From: Capitulum mitella
Taxonomy: Eukaryota; Arthropoda; Thecostraca; Pollicipedomorpha; Pollicipedidae
Direction: 5' to 3'
Assembly (NCBI GenBank): GCA_030062745.1
Contig: CP099842.1
Location: forward strand, 1-64,000
Length of the DNA: 64,000 nucleotides
In this document: piece after piece, positions 32,316-41,674 of the stretch
How the letters are laid out: each line of letters starts with the position of its first letter
Position numbering within the stretch: position 1 is the stretch's first letter
Position numbers and translations under genes: made by a program
Notes under the pieces: model-generated
What the model was told of the DNA's origin: nothing
Seen by the model: only the letters and a program-made list of their open reading frames with translations
Databases searched by the model: none

Positions 32316-35300
32316 GTAAAATCTGAGGGGTAAGGTGCATTTCTGTTTGCCATAAAATCAGTTAGCTGTTTCCCATGTGCTATGCAAATTTTTGTGTGGA
32401 AGGTTTGTGAACCTAGTGTTGAAATTACATTGCACCATTGCAAAGGGAGGGACAGTGCCTGAGTGTTCTATAATGCTAGGAAAGTGAGGGTTTTGTTACA
32501 TATTTAATTGCATCTCTTCACCAGCTTCAGGCATTGATTGACACTGGGAGCAGCAATGTGGCCATCGCAGCTTCACCAAATCCACAGATCTCGAAGTTCT
32601 TCAACCGAACCAGGTAACCAGACCCCATTGTTGGATATCATTGCTTGAATCCATGTGGAGTGGTCTTTGCATTAACCCTGTGAGTGATGCCAGCAAATGT
32701 TTTATTGGCATTCTCATTTTTCTCCATCATTTTTGGTACCAGAACATCCCTGGCATTCACATGCTCAGAAGGGGTGCTGACATGCTTGTTTTCAATTTGG
32801 AAAGATGTGCAACTTTGTGCAGCCTTTAACTTGTTCACCTGAGAGAAGGGGCTCGTGAGAACTGCTCATTTTTTCTTTATGTAGCACTGAAATGAAGAGA
32901 GCTAGAAACAGGAAATTTACACTGTCTGTACATCAGTTCTACATACTGTGGCAAAGTTTCAAAATGAGGTCATTTCATGTGACTGACCTACTTGACCCTT
33001 AAGCAAGACATGTCAGAATGTTTAAGCATGTGCCAGTGACTGTCAAAAAGAGATACTGACCAACAGACAACTTAGTTCTAATCCCCATCTCATTTTCTGA
33101 AAAATGCATCTCAGTTTTGCTGAAAATTGTTTGATTTGACCTTGGGTCAAGCATATTGAAGTGGTTTTTGGTCTTGCTGCCAGGAATTAACATGTTTAGG
33201 AGACATGGATATTAAAAGCAATATAAATTGTCTGTTATGTTTTTTTAATGATGGAATGGACCATTTGTGAGGGGTCAGTAAGCTCAGGTCAGGTCAGTTG
33301 GTCACAGAATAGAATATATGGCAAAATGGGCCTGAAATGCATTTGCCATTCACTTTTGGTGAGGCATAATAGGTGTACATTTCAGCATATGTGCATGAAG
33401 GTATGTTGTATTGCATGCATTTTATCACTGTAATGACCACAAACCCCTTGTTTTATCTTTTTGATGCGAGACCAGAGTAGCCATGAACCTCATGCAGCTG
33501 GCTTTAATATATGTCTGAAGTCTGAAATCTGATAGGCTTTGAAATGGCATGAACTTATGTGACCTGACACGATCCTATATCATTTCAGAGGCCACTTGTT
33601 TGGGGCACTAGGATTTCTTGAAATGTTTGAAGACAACATAAAGAGATGATTTCTCATGTTTATTTTAATTGCTTTTGAGGTACATACAATTATTCATTTG
33701 GTCCAGGTTGACCGTGAATGACTGTATTGATCCTTTAGGGACTTCAGACAGTTTTTATGATCTCAGACATGTTTCAGTACTTCATTTTGTTCTGTAGCAT
33801 TGCCATTTTTGTGGACAGGACAGGCGCATTTTGCCTGGTGTCATGTTTGACATGACCAGACCTATTGTTGACTGTCATTCAAAAATGCATTAATGTGATA
33901 ATAGCAATTATTTCATGTTGGTACCTGTACCCAATCATAATATATGAACATTGTCAGGTCTGATATTAACTGACCTGATTGGACTTTAGGTGGCTCGTAT
34001 TGGTCTGTTTCTGGTAAAAGTTGTTATGTATAACCGAACATTCACAATGATGATTGCAAAACATATGCTTGAAATAATTTTACTTGAGTGCTGGTTTTGA
34101 CATTGGCCATTGTTGTACTCCAGTGACTGTTGACCTGGCCCGACCCCCCCCCCCACCCCGTAAACGAGCAGTGATCGAGACGCCCGGAAGTGCGCGGGTT
34201 AAAGCAGCATCACGTTTTCGTGAAGAAAGTCCAGAATCAAACAAATACCGATGATGTGGTTCAGCACCACACATACGCCGACAGCAGTCAATGAAGGGTC
34301 GGGATTTTACCTTGTCGGGGCGAATCCTAATTTGGTCAGCAACCTTTATCAGCTGTCTGGGGCCTCAGAATGTTAAAGATCCTGGCAGCCCGAGCAAGGT
34401 CGTAGTCTTGGGCCCTGGATTCCAGAATTAGGACCTGTGGGTTTCTGTTTGTGATGCAGTGTCCTGAATCGTAGGTTATGACCTGGGTTGCTTGTTCATG
34501 TCCCTCAGCCGCAGTTGTAAGAACAGTTTTCAGGCGTTGGAAACTCTGAAAACCGTATCCCTCAGTGGAAAACTTGTGTAGTGAAAGGAACTAGAATATG
34601 CACGTATGAAGTGATATATGAATGCTTTGCACCCATATTTAAAGGTTTCCTGTTGTGATTGAAATACCTGCATACATGACCTTCCATTGTTTCTACAGCT
34701 TGCACGGTTTTGTGTGCTGTAACCCCAGGGCCAAAGAGCGCAGTGTGCCGCCGTGTGGTCGTGTTGCGGCAGCCCTCGGTGCCGGTGGCCGGCTGCGAGC
34801 CTCTGGACAGCGCCGTCTCGTGCCGCCAGATCCTCCAGGCTGCGGCCGCTGCACGTGGCGGTGGACGTGCCCTACTCGCAGGGCTCCTGGAGCGGCTGCC
34901 TGGCCAGTGACGTGGTCCGCCTGCCCGAAACCAACGCGCCCACCGTCCGCTGTGACGTGGCCCTCATTGAGCGCTCGCACCGTTTCTACATCAACGGCTC
35001 CGAGTGGCAGGTGCGCGCGACGGCGACGTGCCGGCGTCAGGTGGCGCTGGTCGGCCTCGGCGGAGCTGTGCGGCTGCCGTGTCGTGGCTGGGGCCGACCC
35101 TGCTCTACTTCGGTTATGTCGGAGGCAGTGTTGGGAACCTGGTTTTTCTTCCTGATGTCAGAGTACAAATTCCCTTTTGGACTATAAAATGTCGTGTGTT
35201 TATGTGAGAAACATGGACTAAGTAGGTGCTTTGCAAACATATGTGGCCAGCAGGGGCGGACCCAGAGGATCCGTTTGGGGGGAGGGGCAAATTAGTTTCC

Positions 35301-38300
35301 TGGGTCTGCATGGTAGGTCATTGGAGTCGTTGACTGAGGGGAGGGGACGCGGCTGGCTGTGGAGTGTACTTCAGCGGCCGAGTATGGATGTCAAACCATG
35401 AACTGGGGGGGGGGGACGTTGGGCAACTTCAGACTCTGGTAGAGAAGGAATAATCATGTCTTTTGGGGTGGGGCAGAATGACCATTTTGGAGTGTTAAAT
35501 TTTTCTTGAAGTATAGATTTTTGATACTCCTTGACACCAGAGAACGACAGTTTTTCCAACAATGGTCGGAGGCCTCATTGCCTTGGTCTTTTGAGATGTA
35601 TTGCCGACGCGTCGTGGTGTCACATGTGACGATTTATTCAGTAGTGAAGTTTAGCAAACCTTGTAGTGTGTACTTCATGTGGACGTTGACGGTGATTCCC
35701 TTGCGTGGTTTCGGCGCGTGATTCGCGTGTCAACGCGGCGCGTTTCGGCCTCCAGCGCATTACGCCTGCGTGCAGTGCTGCGTGGTCCGCCGCAGGGCAT
35801 CATCGGACTGGCGTTCAAGCCGATCGCGCTGCCCAACTCGTCGGTGACCACGTGGCTGGAGGCGGCGCAGCGGGTGCGGCACGGCCAGCTGGGCTCCATC
35901 TCCGTAGCGCTGTGCGGCCCGCTGCCGTCCGGCCGTCACCACGGTTACCTGGAGTTCGGTGAGCGCCGCCGGCCGGGGCCGCGGCGGACGCGCCACGCGT
36001 GGCGGCGCTGGAGGAGTCGTGCTGCTCGCGCACGGTGACGTTTTCGCGCTGTGTCCACGGGCGCCGGCGAGGCTTGTGCTGGGGTGCGGGAAGGGTGGTG
36101 TTGCGCGGAACTGACGTAAGAATGAGCTATCTCATGTTCGAGCCTCGCGTTCTGAGCGTCGTGCGCTATGATGCCTGTTATCATTCGCGCCACGAAAGCA
36201 TTGTCACCGTGTTCGACGGTGAATCTTGTTCGATGATGTAGGGTTTGTGTTTGTCACTCGCAACAAACGTAGTCGAGCACGTCATATCGGTGACGTATGG
36301 AGTCCACCAAACAGGGGTTTCGGGTGAAACCTGAAGTCCTCGCGGTACCCGAGTCATTCGTGCGTTCTTGACCGCTTCCGGACTTTTGGAATATGAAAAC
36401 CTAGCATATTCGGACGCCTGGTGGCGGTAGCCGGAACTTCAGCTTCCTTCATTCGTCTCTGCGCTGTTGCAAGGCCGCACGACGTGCGTGCCTTCGCTGC
36501 GAAGTAAAGTTGCCAGATCTTCAGACACATCCAAACTGCGGATAACCAGCGACTCTGCCGACTCGCCGAGCGGCGCCAAACCGAGGTCACGTGACGCCCC
36601 CAGGGCGGACGCGACAGGCGCTGCTGAGCAGCCGGTTCTACTCGGCGGCCATCTTCCGGCCCTGGTTCTACGAGACGATCATCACCAACCTGACCGTGGC
36701 CGGGCGCCGGCTGCCGCTGCCCTGCGTCCAGTTCAACACCGACAAGACGATCGTCGACACCGGCACGACCAACCTGCGCCTGCCGGAGAAGGTGGGCCTG
36801 GCGGCGGGGCCGGTGTCGGAAATGAGCCGCCGGTGGTGTCTCGGGAGTGCGCTGGAGCAGGCGCGTGCTTGTGGTTGTGGGGCGTGGCAGCTGTGAGGCC
36901 ATTCAGGCCCCGGGCCGGGAACGAATGCCCTGGGAATTGTGTCGTTGAAGTGGGCAGTTCCTCTGATTGGTGTCTTGGGGAAGTCTCGCAAGAGAGGGGA
37001 GACAGGGTTGAACCTTTTAGGGCGTGTCGACCGCCGGGTTGCCTTTCAAAGGGCTGTCGTTGGGCAAAACGGGACTCCAGTGAATGACGTGTTCTACGGA
37101 ATGGACAGAATGCCGCGTTTTTTGTTGCAGGTCTTTAAGGAGGCGATCACAATAATTCAGGAACAGGCGACGTCGTTGGCGGATATCTCGAATTCGTTCT
37201 GGACCGGGAAAGGACAGCTTTGCTTCCCGTCTGTGAACGCCACCCATCCCTGGGAGTACTTCCCCAATATCACGCTATCTCTCCAAATCAACAAAACGTC
37301 GGCATTTGACTTGACCATTACGTCAAAGGTGAGCTGATCGGCGATTTCCGATTCGAATGTCTCGCTGGTGGGACCGTCGTTTGGACTTTCTGGATAAGGC
37401 GGCCGATACCTTTACGATGTTTTGTGGCAAATTGAGGTACATCTGACGTTCGCTGCTATTTACAGCAGGTTGCTGTACCTTTGGAACGTCCTTTCTGTCA
37501 CGTTCCATCGTACACCGTTCTTCCCCGGGTCCCGTGCGCGTCGCTGGCGTTGTTCTGCAGTTATCGGGGGAGGTCTTCTTCACTCCAAACACGTCTGATA
37601 AACGTGACGCAATATGCAGCCGCTAATCAACGGCTTTGGAAAGCCGGCCCAGTGTCAGAAGTCTGCTTACAGGCGCCGGCGTAGTTTCGGGTTTTGTCGC
37701 GTGGGTCCGGAAGCGGTCCAGATATTGCGAGGTTGAATGTTCGCCAACAGTTCGCGAACAATTCACAAACCGCTGTTCGTTTGCGTTTGCGTTCGTTTGC
37801 GACTTCGCCGTCGGCCTGTCAGCTGTTCGCGACACGCTCTGTTCACCAACAGTTTGTGTTCGTTGATCAGTTGAAATTGGCGAACATCCAACCTTGAGAT
37901 ATTGCCAAGTCATTCCGGTGGACGTTTGTTGTACATGAGGAGCCGGCGGCCGTTTCCGAGGAGCTGGCGATGGGGTCTGGATTTCGGACCGCGCGAGAGC
38001 GACCGGGCAGCGCGTGTTGCTGGCGACCGAGTCACCTGACGCACGGATGGCGTTCTCAGAAGAGCCCCGTGAGGGCTACAGACTCGCCATCGGTGTGTTA
38101 TCGCGCTGTTCGGTCGTATCCAGTCATAGTCGGGTTGACGCCGAGCGTTGAATCCGCCACGTTTGGCCAGTCGTCGGTCCGCGCGGCCCGCGCCTCCGGC
38201 CCCGCCCTCCGTGACGGGCGCTGCGGAGCCACTGCAGACCGCTGACGGCCTCTGCCTTTCAGAGCTACCTGCGCGAGGCGTTCGACGGCGCGACGAGCGG

Positions 38301-40013
38301 GCAGCGCTGCTTCAAGCTGGGCGTCGACCCGTCCACGACGGGCACCGTTCTGGGTGAGCTGCGCCGTCCGCCGCCGCGCCGACCGCGTCGCGGAGCTGAC
38401 AGACGTGCGAGGGGATCGCGTGCGTGGCGGCTGGGTGCGCGTGCCGTGCGGCTGCTTCGCCCGTGGTTTTCACGTTAGCGACTGGCACGTGATGGTGCTC
38501 TGGGAAATGGTAGGAGCGAGTCGAGGGCGCTGGCTGGTTATGACGACTGTTTGGGCTCGTGATACATACGGGCATTTGCGTGTCGTATTTTTGTCGTCGT
38601 GTCCGGTTTTGTTTTTGGTCTGGTAATTATCGTACTAAAGATAAACTCACGGGAAGCGGCAAACGACTGCCTTGCTATTCTGAAGTGTTCTTGTGTTGCG
38701 AGCGGCCGTCGGATTTCCATTGGTCGGCGATCCCAGCGTCCTTTTGATTCGGTCTCCCGATGTTCCCTTTGTCGCAGACTGTCTCACAGACTGCTGAAGT
38801 GAGTGCTCCCCCCCGTCCGGTGCCCGGCGGACGTCGGCGGTCACGGCCGCTCCCCTCCCCCAGGCGTGGTGGTCCTGGAGGGCCTGTACGTGCGGTTCAA
38901 CTTGCGCGACAGCACGGTGGACTTCGCCGGCTCGGTGTGCGGCCCGGAAGTGGTGCTCAGCGGGCCGCACGCCACTGCAGGTATCCGGCGCCGGCGTGAG
39001 GTGGCCGGAGACGGCGCGTGTGGGCGGCGGAGCGGCGGGGGCCGGCGGCTCTGCGGGCTTGGGTTACTGAGTGATGGTTCGAGTTTCGACTGCCGCGGTG
39101 ATTGTCTCTCTGCCTCTCACGTCGGCTGTGCGGCGAAGGGAGATGTCGCTTGCGTGGGAGTCCTGGCATTTCGGTTTGGATTCGGTGTTTTTGTAGATAT
39201 TGTCGCCGGTGCGCTCGAGCGGCAGATTTTGTCTCCGTGGTCGTGTAATTTGCCGGCGTGCGGTGGAATTGCGGTTCACGGCAGTCTCGGCGTTAATTTC
39301 AGTGCCGTTTGTTTTCGTTACTGAACGCGCACTGCTGGAGTGGAGGCCTGCGTGAAATCCCCCGCCGGCTGTTTTCAGATAGCGGCAGCTGTGGATACGT
39401 ACCTCGGTCGGCGTACAGTCGGACGGTTCACATAGCCATGTATGTGGTGGGAGGTGAGTTCCTGCGTGGAGTTTAAGGCGCGCTTCGTGGACTGCGGAAC
39501 GGGACCACGCCATACATGTCCTCGGGTCAGATAATAACACTTGCCAAGGATTGCCGAATGCAGAAGTGAACGTTCACACGGAATACCGGTAATTTGCCTT
39601 GAAGTGCCAGAGAAAATAGCCATCATAGCAGCGCCCAAGACTTCCTGGGCCGTCATCAGACCGTGCTGTTTACTCGTTTTGTGAGCATTGAAGCGATGTG
39701 GCCTCCGAGGAGTATTGCCTTTTTCGTTACCAGCACGACACATGTTGTTTGAGGTGTTGTCCTGTGGTTCTGAAGTGCACGGAAGACGTCGTGACGTTGG
39801 CTGTCGTGCCGTCGCCGGCTGCACTGATGGCCGGGCCCATGCTGGCCGCTGTGAGAGCCGGGCTTGCTGACCCGGTCCCGGCCGGCAGGCATGCTGGTGT
39901 TCATCTGCGTGCCGCTGCTGCTGGCCGCCGTCTCGTGCCTGAGGCACCGGACCTGGCGGCGGCGGCGGCCCGGCCGCGCCAGTTTCAGTCTGCTCGTTGA
40001 CTACCAGGAGTGA
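32127..40013 (+). CDS. beta-secretase (BACE)-type membrane aspartic protease, nine coding exons
   Basis: Nine exons with agreeing phases give 443 residues. A signal peptide (about 1-24) leads into a pepsin-fold domain with two catalytic motifs, DTGSSN (Asp69) and DTGTTN (Asp256). The flap VPYSQGSW (Tyr105) and the RFYINGSEWQ|GIIGLAF stretch match BACE1/2 rather than cathepsin D. A single TM (MLVFICVPLLLAAVSCL) precedes a basic tail ending SFSLLVDYQE. BACE proteins cut type I membrane proteins just outside the membrane, in endosomes and Golgi; the substrate here is unknown. Five BACE-like luminal cysteines are present. The sixth, normally between the protease domain and the TM, is missing from this model, and so is the usual SSTY segment between exons 2 and 3, so one or two small exons may be unplaced. 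Introns 3-8 are GC-rich, and intron 3 holds a hAT MITE. BACE1 versus BACE2 orthology cannot be assigned. Confidence 0.9.
32525..32613 (+). CDS. BACE-like exon 2
   Basis: It starts after CTTCACCAG and encodes LQALIDTGSSNVAIAASP with the first catalytic Asp. It ends in phase 2 at donor GTAACC. Confidence 0.9.
34839..35010 (+). CDS. BACE-like exon 3
   Basis: It encodes the flap (VDVPYSQGSW) and RFYINGSEWQ. The donor is GTGCGC. The acceptor at GATCCTCCAG fits the phase left by exon 2, but this join omits the SSTY-type residues, so the 5' edge is the least certain of the gene. Two extra cysteines (SGCLAS and VRCDVA) could pair with each other. Confidence 0.75.
35126..35564. mobile_element. hAT-type MITE in BACE-like intron 3, 439 bp, perfect 8-bp target duplication
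   Basis: It is an inverted copy of 15,550-16,005. The flanks are GTCGGAGG at 35,118-35,125 and 35,565-35,572. The left end is CAGTGTTGGGAACC; the right end has decayed at the outermost bases. Confidence 0.9.
35796..35958 (+). CDS. BACE-like exon 4
   Basis: The acceptor is GTCCGCCGCAG. It begins GIIGLAFKPIALPNSSVTTW and runs to HHGYLEF, ending in phase 1 at donor GTGAGC. It includes the VALCGP cysteine. Confidence 0.9.
36604..36791 (+). CDS. BACE-like exon 5
   Basis: It encodes RPWFYETIITNLTVAG and the second catalytic motif in KTIVDTGTTNLRLPEK. The acceptor is GCCCCCAG. It ends in phase 0 before GTGGGC. Confidence 0.9.
37131..37328 (+). CDS. BACE-like exon 6
   Basis: The acceptor is TTTTGTTGCAG. 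It starts VFKEAITIIQ and includes FWTGKGQLCFPS and WEYFPNITLSL, ending in phase 0 at donor GTGAGC. Confidence 0.9.
37738..37875. repeat. GTTCGC-rich imperfect repeats in BACE-like intron 6
   Basis: GTTCGCGAAC-like and CGTTTGCGTTCGTTTGCG units recur in direct and inverted form. This is low-complexity sequence of unknown role. Confidence 0.6.
38263..38353 (+). CDS. BACE-like exon 7
   Basis: The acceptor is CTGCCTTTCAG. It encodes SYLREAFDGATSGQRCFKLG and DPSTTGTVLG, ending in phase 1 at donor GTGAGC. The STTGTV stretch is the family's STGTV segment. Confidence 0.9.
38864..38980 (+). CDS. BACE-like exon 8
   Basis: The acceptor is CTCCCCCAG. It encodes VVVLEGLYVRFNLRDSTVDF and AGSVCGPE, the last strands of the protease domain. 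It ends in phase 1 at donor GTATCC. Confidence 0.9.
39889..40013 (+). CDS. BACE-like exon 9, transmembrane segment and tail
   Basis: After acceptor CCGGCCGGCAG it encodes MLVFICVPLLLAAVSCL (TM), then a basic stop-transfer run (RHRTWRRRRPGR) and ASFSLLVDYQE before TGA. The phase agrees with exon 8. The distance from the protease core to the membrane is unusually short. Confidence 0.75.
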
Positions 40014-41674
40014 CGCGGCGTCGCGCGGCCCGACCCGGCGTCACGTGACTTGGCTCGGCGTCACGCGGCCGGCTGGCGGGCAGGTCGACGCTCGTCCGGA
40101 CGCTCCTGGTGTGACCTGGTCCGGCCGACGTCACTCCGCCCGACCTGGTCCCACGTGACCCGGAGGGGCCCACGTGCCTGGCCACGGTTTCGCCGATTCC
40201 ACCTGGCCGGGTTAGGTTTGCGGTACTCAGACGCCGTCGGTGTTGCAAAGCAGCGTTTTTTCGCTCGAGCATCGCGGGGGAGGGGGGGGGGGAGGCGCTG
40301 TGGCAGCCACATCGTGCCGAAGAAACTGTGTCAAACGGTGCCGACTCATTTAGGGCCCGCAGCTCAGCTCCGTAGGATCGCAAGAGAGGCGGACGCCCGA
40401 CGAGTCGGGTCCCGCGCTGGGTTCGCAGCGCCGGTTCGGATGGAGCCTGTTTACGCGGTTTTGCTAGTCTGATTATGTGCGCTTTGTTGTGGCGTTTTGG
40501 CCGTGCTGTGCGTCATCTCTTCTACATGTTTTTAGTGCGGTGGTCGTCTCTGCGTTGTTCTTGGGGTCCTGTCGCGTTTACGCGTCGTCGCATTGGCTTG
40601 GCGGGCACAAGTTTGGCCTCGTCGCCGACTTCGCCCGTCCACCGCTCCTCGCGAGGCACGCGAGTAGGCCCGGGTCACGTGACCGACCTGAGGCGCGCGC
40701 CACCTAGTCACGGAGAGGCAGGCGTTCGAGACGCTCGGCGGCGGGCGCAGGCCGGGGCGGGTCGGGGATGGACGGTTTCACCACTGAGCTTGGCGGGGAT
40801 GTCGCGGCGGCGTCCGGTGACGTCATCAGGTACGACGGGAGCCGGCAGCTGCCCTGCCTGCGGGCGGGGTCGTCCGAGGGTGGGAGGGAGTTGTTACGCT
40901 CGGTTGGCGGAAGTGAGGCGCGGTCTGTCCGGCCCAACCTGGAGCCAGTCTGCCGCTGTTGTAATGTGATAGCTCTTTGCATGAATGTGCGCATCGGAGT
41001 TCCTGTGCCGTTTATGCACTAATACGTATCGTTACACGCGCGATCTGTTATTTTTCCGAGTAACATCTTAGCCGTGGCGTGATAAGAAATATAGCGTACC
41101 CATTCTCATTTCTTCGAAAACCGACGTGCGAGCCAGCGTTTTGGCGATCCTGCAGTTTTGATTTCCGACGTTTGTTACCACACAGCTGGGAGGATCCAAG
41201 CGCGGAAATCCTGTCGTTCGAAAAAAGATGGCCACTGGCGTGATCATGCCGCGGCGGAAGACAGCGCAGACGCCGCTGTCGGAGACCCAGAGCGTCCATT
41301 TTGACGCGGGGCCGGCGGGCGGACGCGATTGTCTGAAACGCGCCACGACAGGGGTTAAACGGGTCGGGCCCGCGTGGGCGGCCGTCTGTCGGCTCGGACC
41401 GTTCCGCACGATGGCACCGCGCCGGGATTGCCGCACTGCCGCCGGGATCGCCACGCCGCCGCCGTTTATGAGGCCTGGCCGGCGGTCTCTCTGAAGGCGT
41501 CTTCGCAGCTGTGAGCAGTGCCGGTGACCTCTGAGGTCGCGTTGGCAGGCTGGGAAAGAAACTGCTGCGATTGGAGCTGGAAATCTGCTAGCGACACGAA
41601 AATTTGACCGCCGACAAAGCGATGTGCAGCTCTGCAGGGATTTCCGCTGAAAGGAAGCTCTGCCATGCGAAGTA
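40014..41674. other. GC-rich 3' region of the BACE-like gene, no further gene recognised
   Basis: It is CpG-dense and open in many frames on both strands, including a minus-strand frame of about 210 codons at 41,068-41,703. None has a recognisable domain. The 3' untranslated region of the BACE-like gene begins here; no clear AATAAA marks its end. Confidence 0.5.

Larger units (their letters stand above)
31595..34130. other. CpG-depleted domain over the 5' part of the BACE-like gene
   Basis: No CpG occurs from 31,595 to 32,565, and only about ten occur over the whole 2.5 kb, three of them in coding exon 2. From about 34,140 the same gene becomes CpG-dense. The pattern is that of CpG loss by germline cytosine methylation. 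Confidence 0.85.

Noticed and set aside
34655-35155. A 166-codon frame overlapping BACE-like exon 3
   Set aside because: The conserved protease residues are in another frame, bounded by splice sites with agreeing phases.
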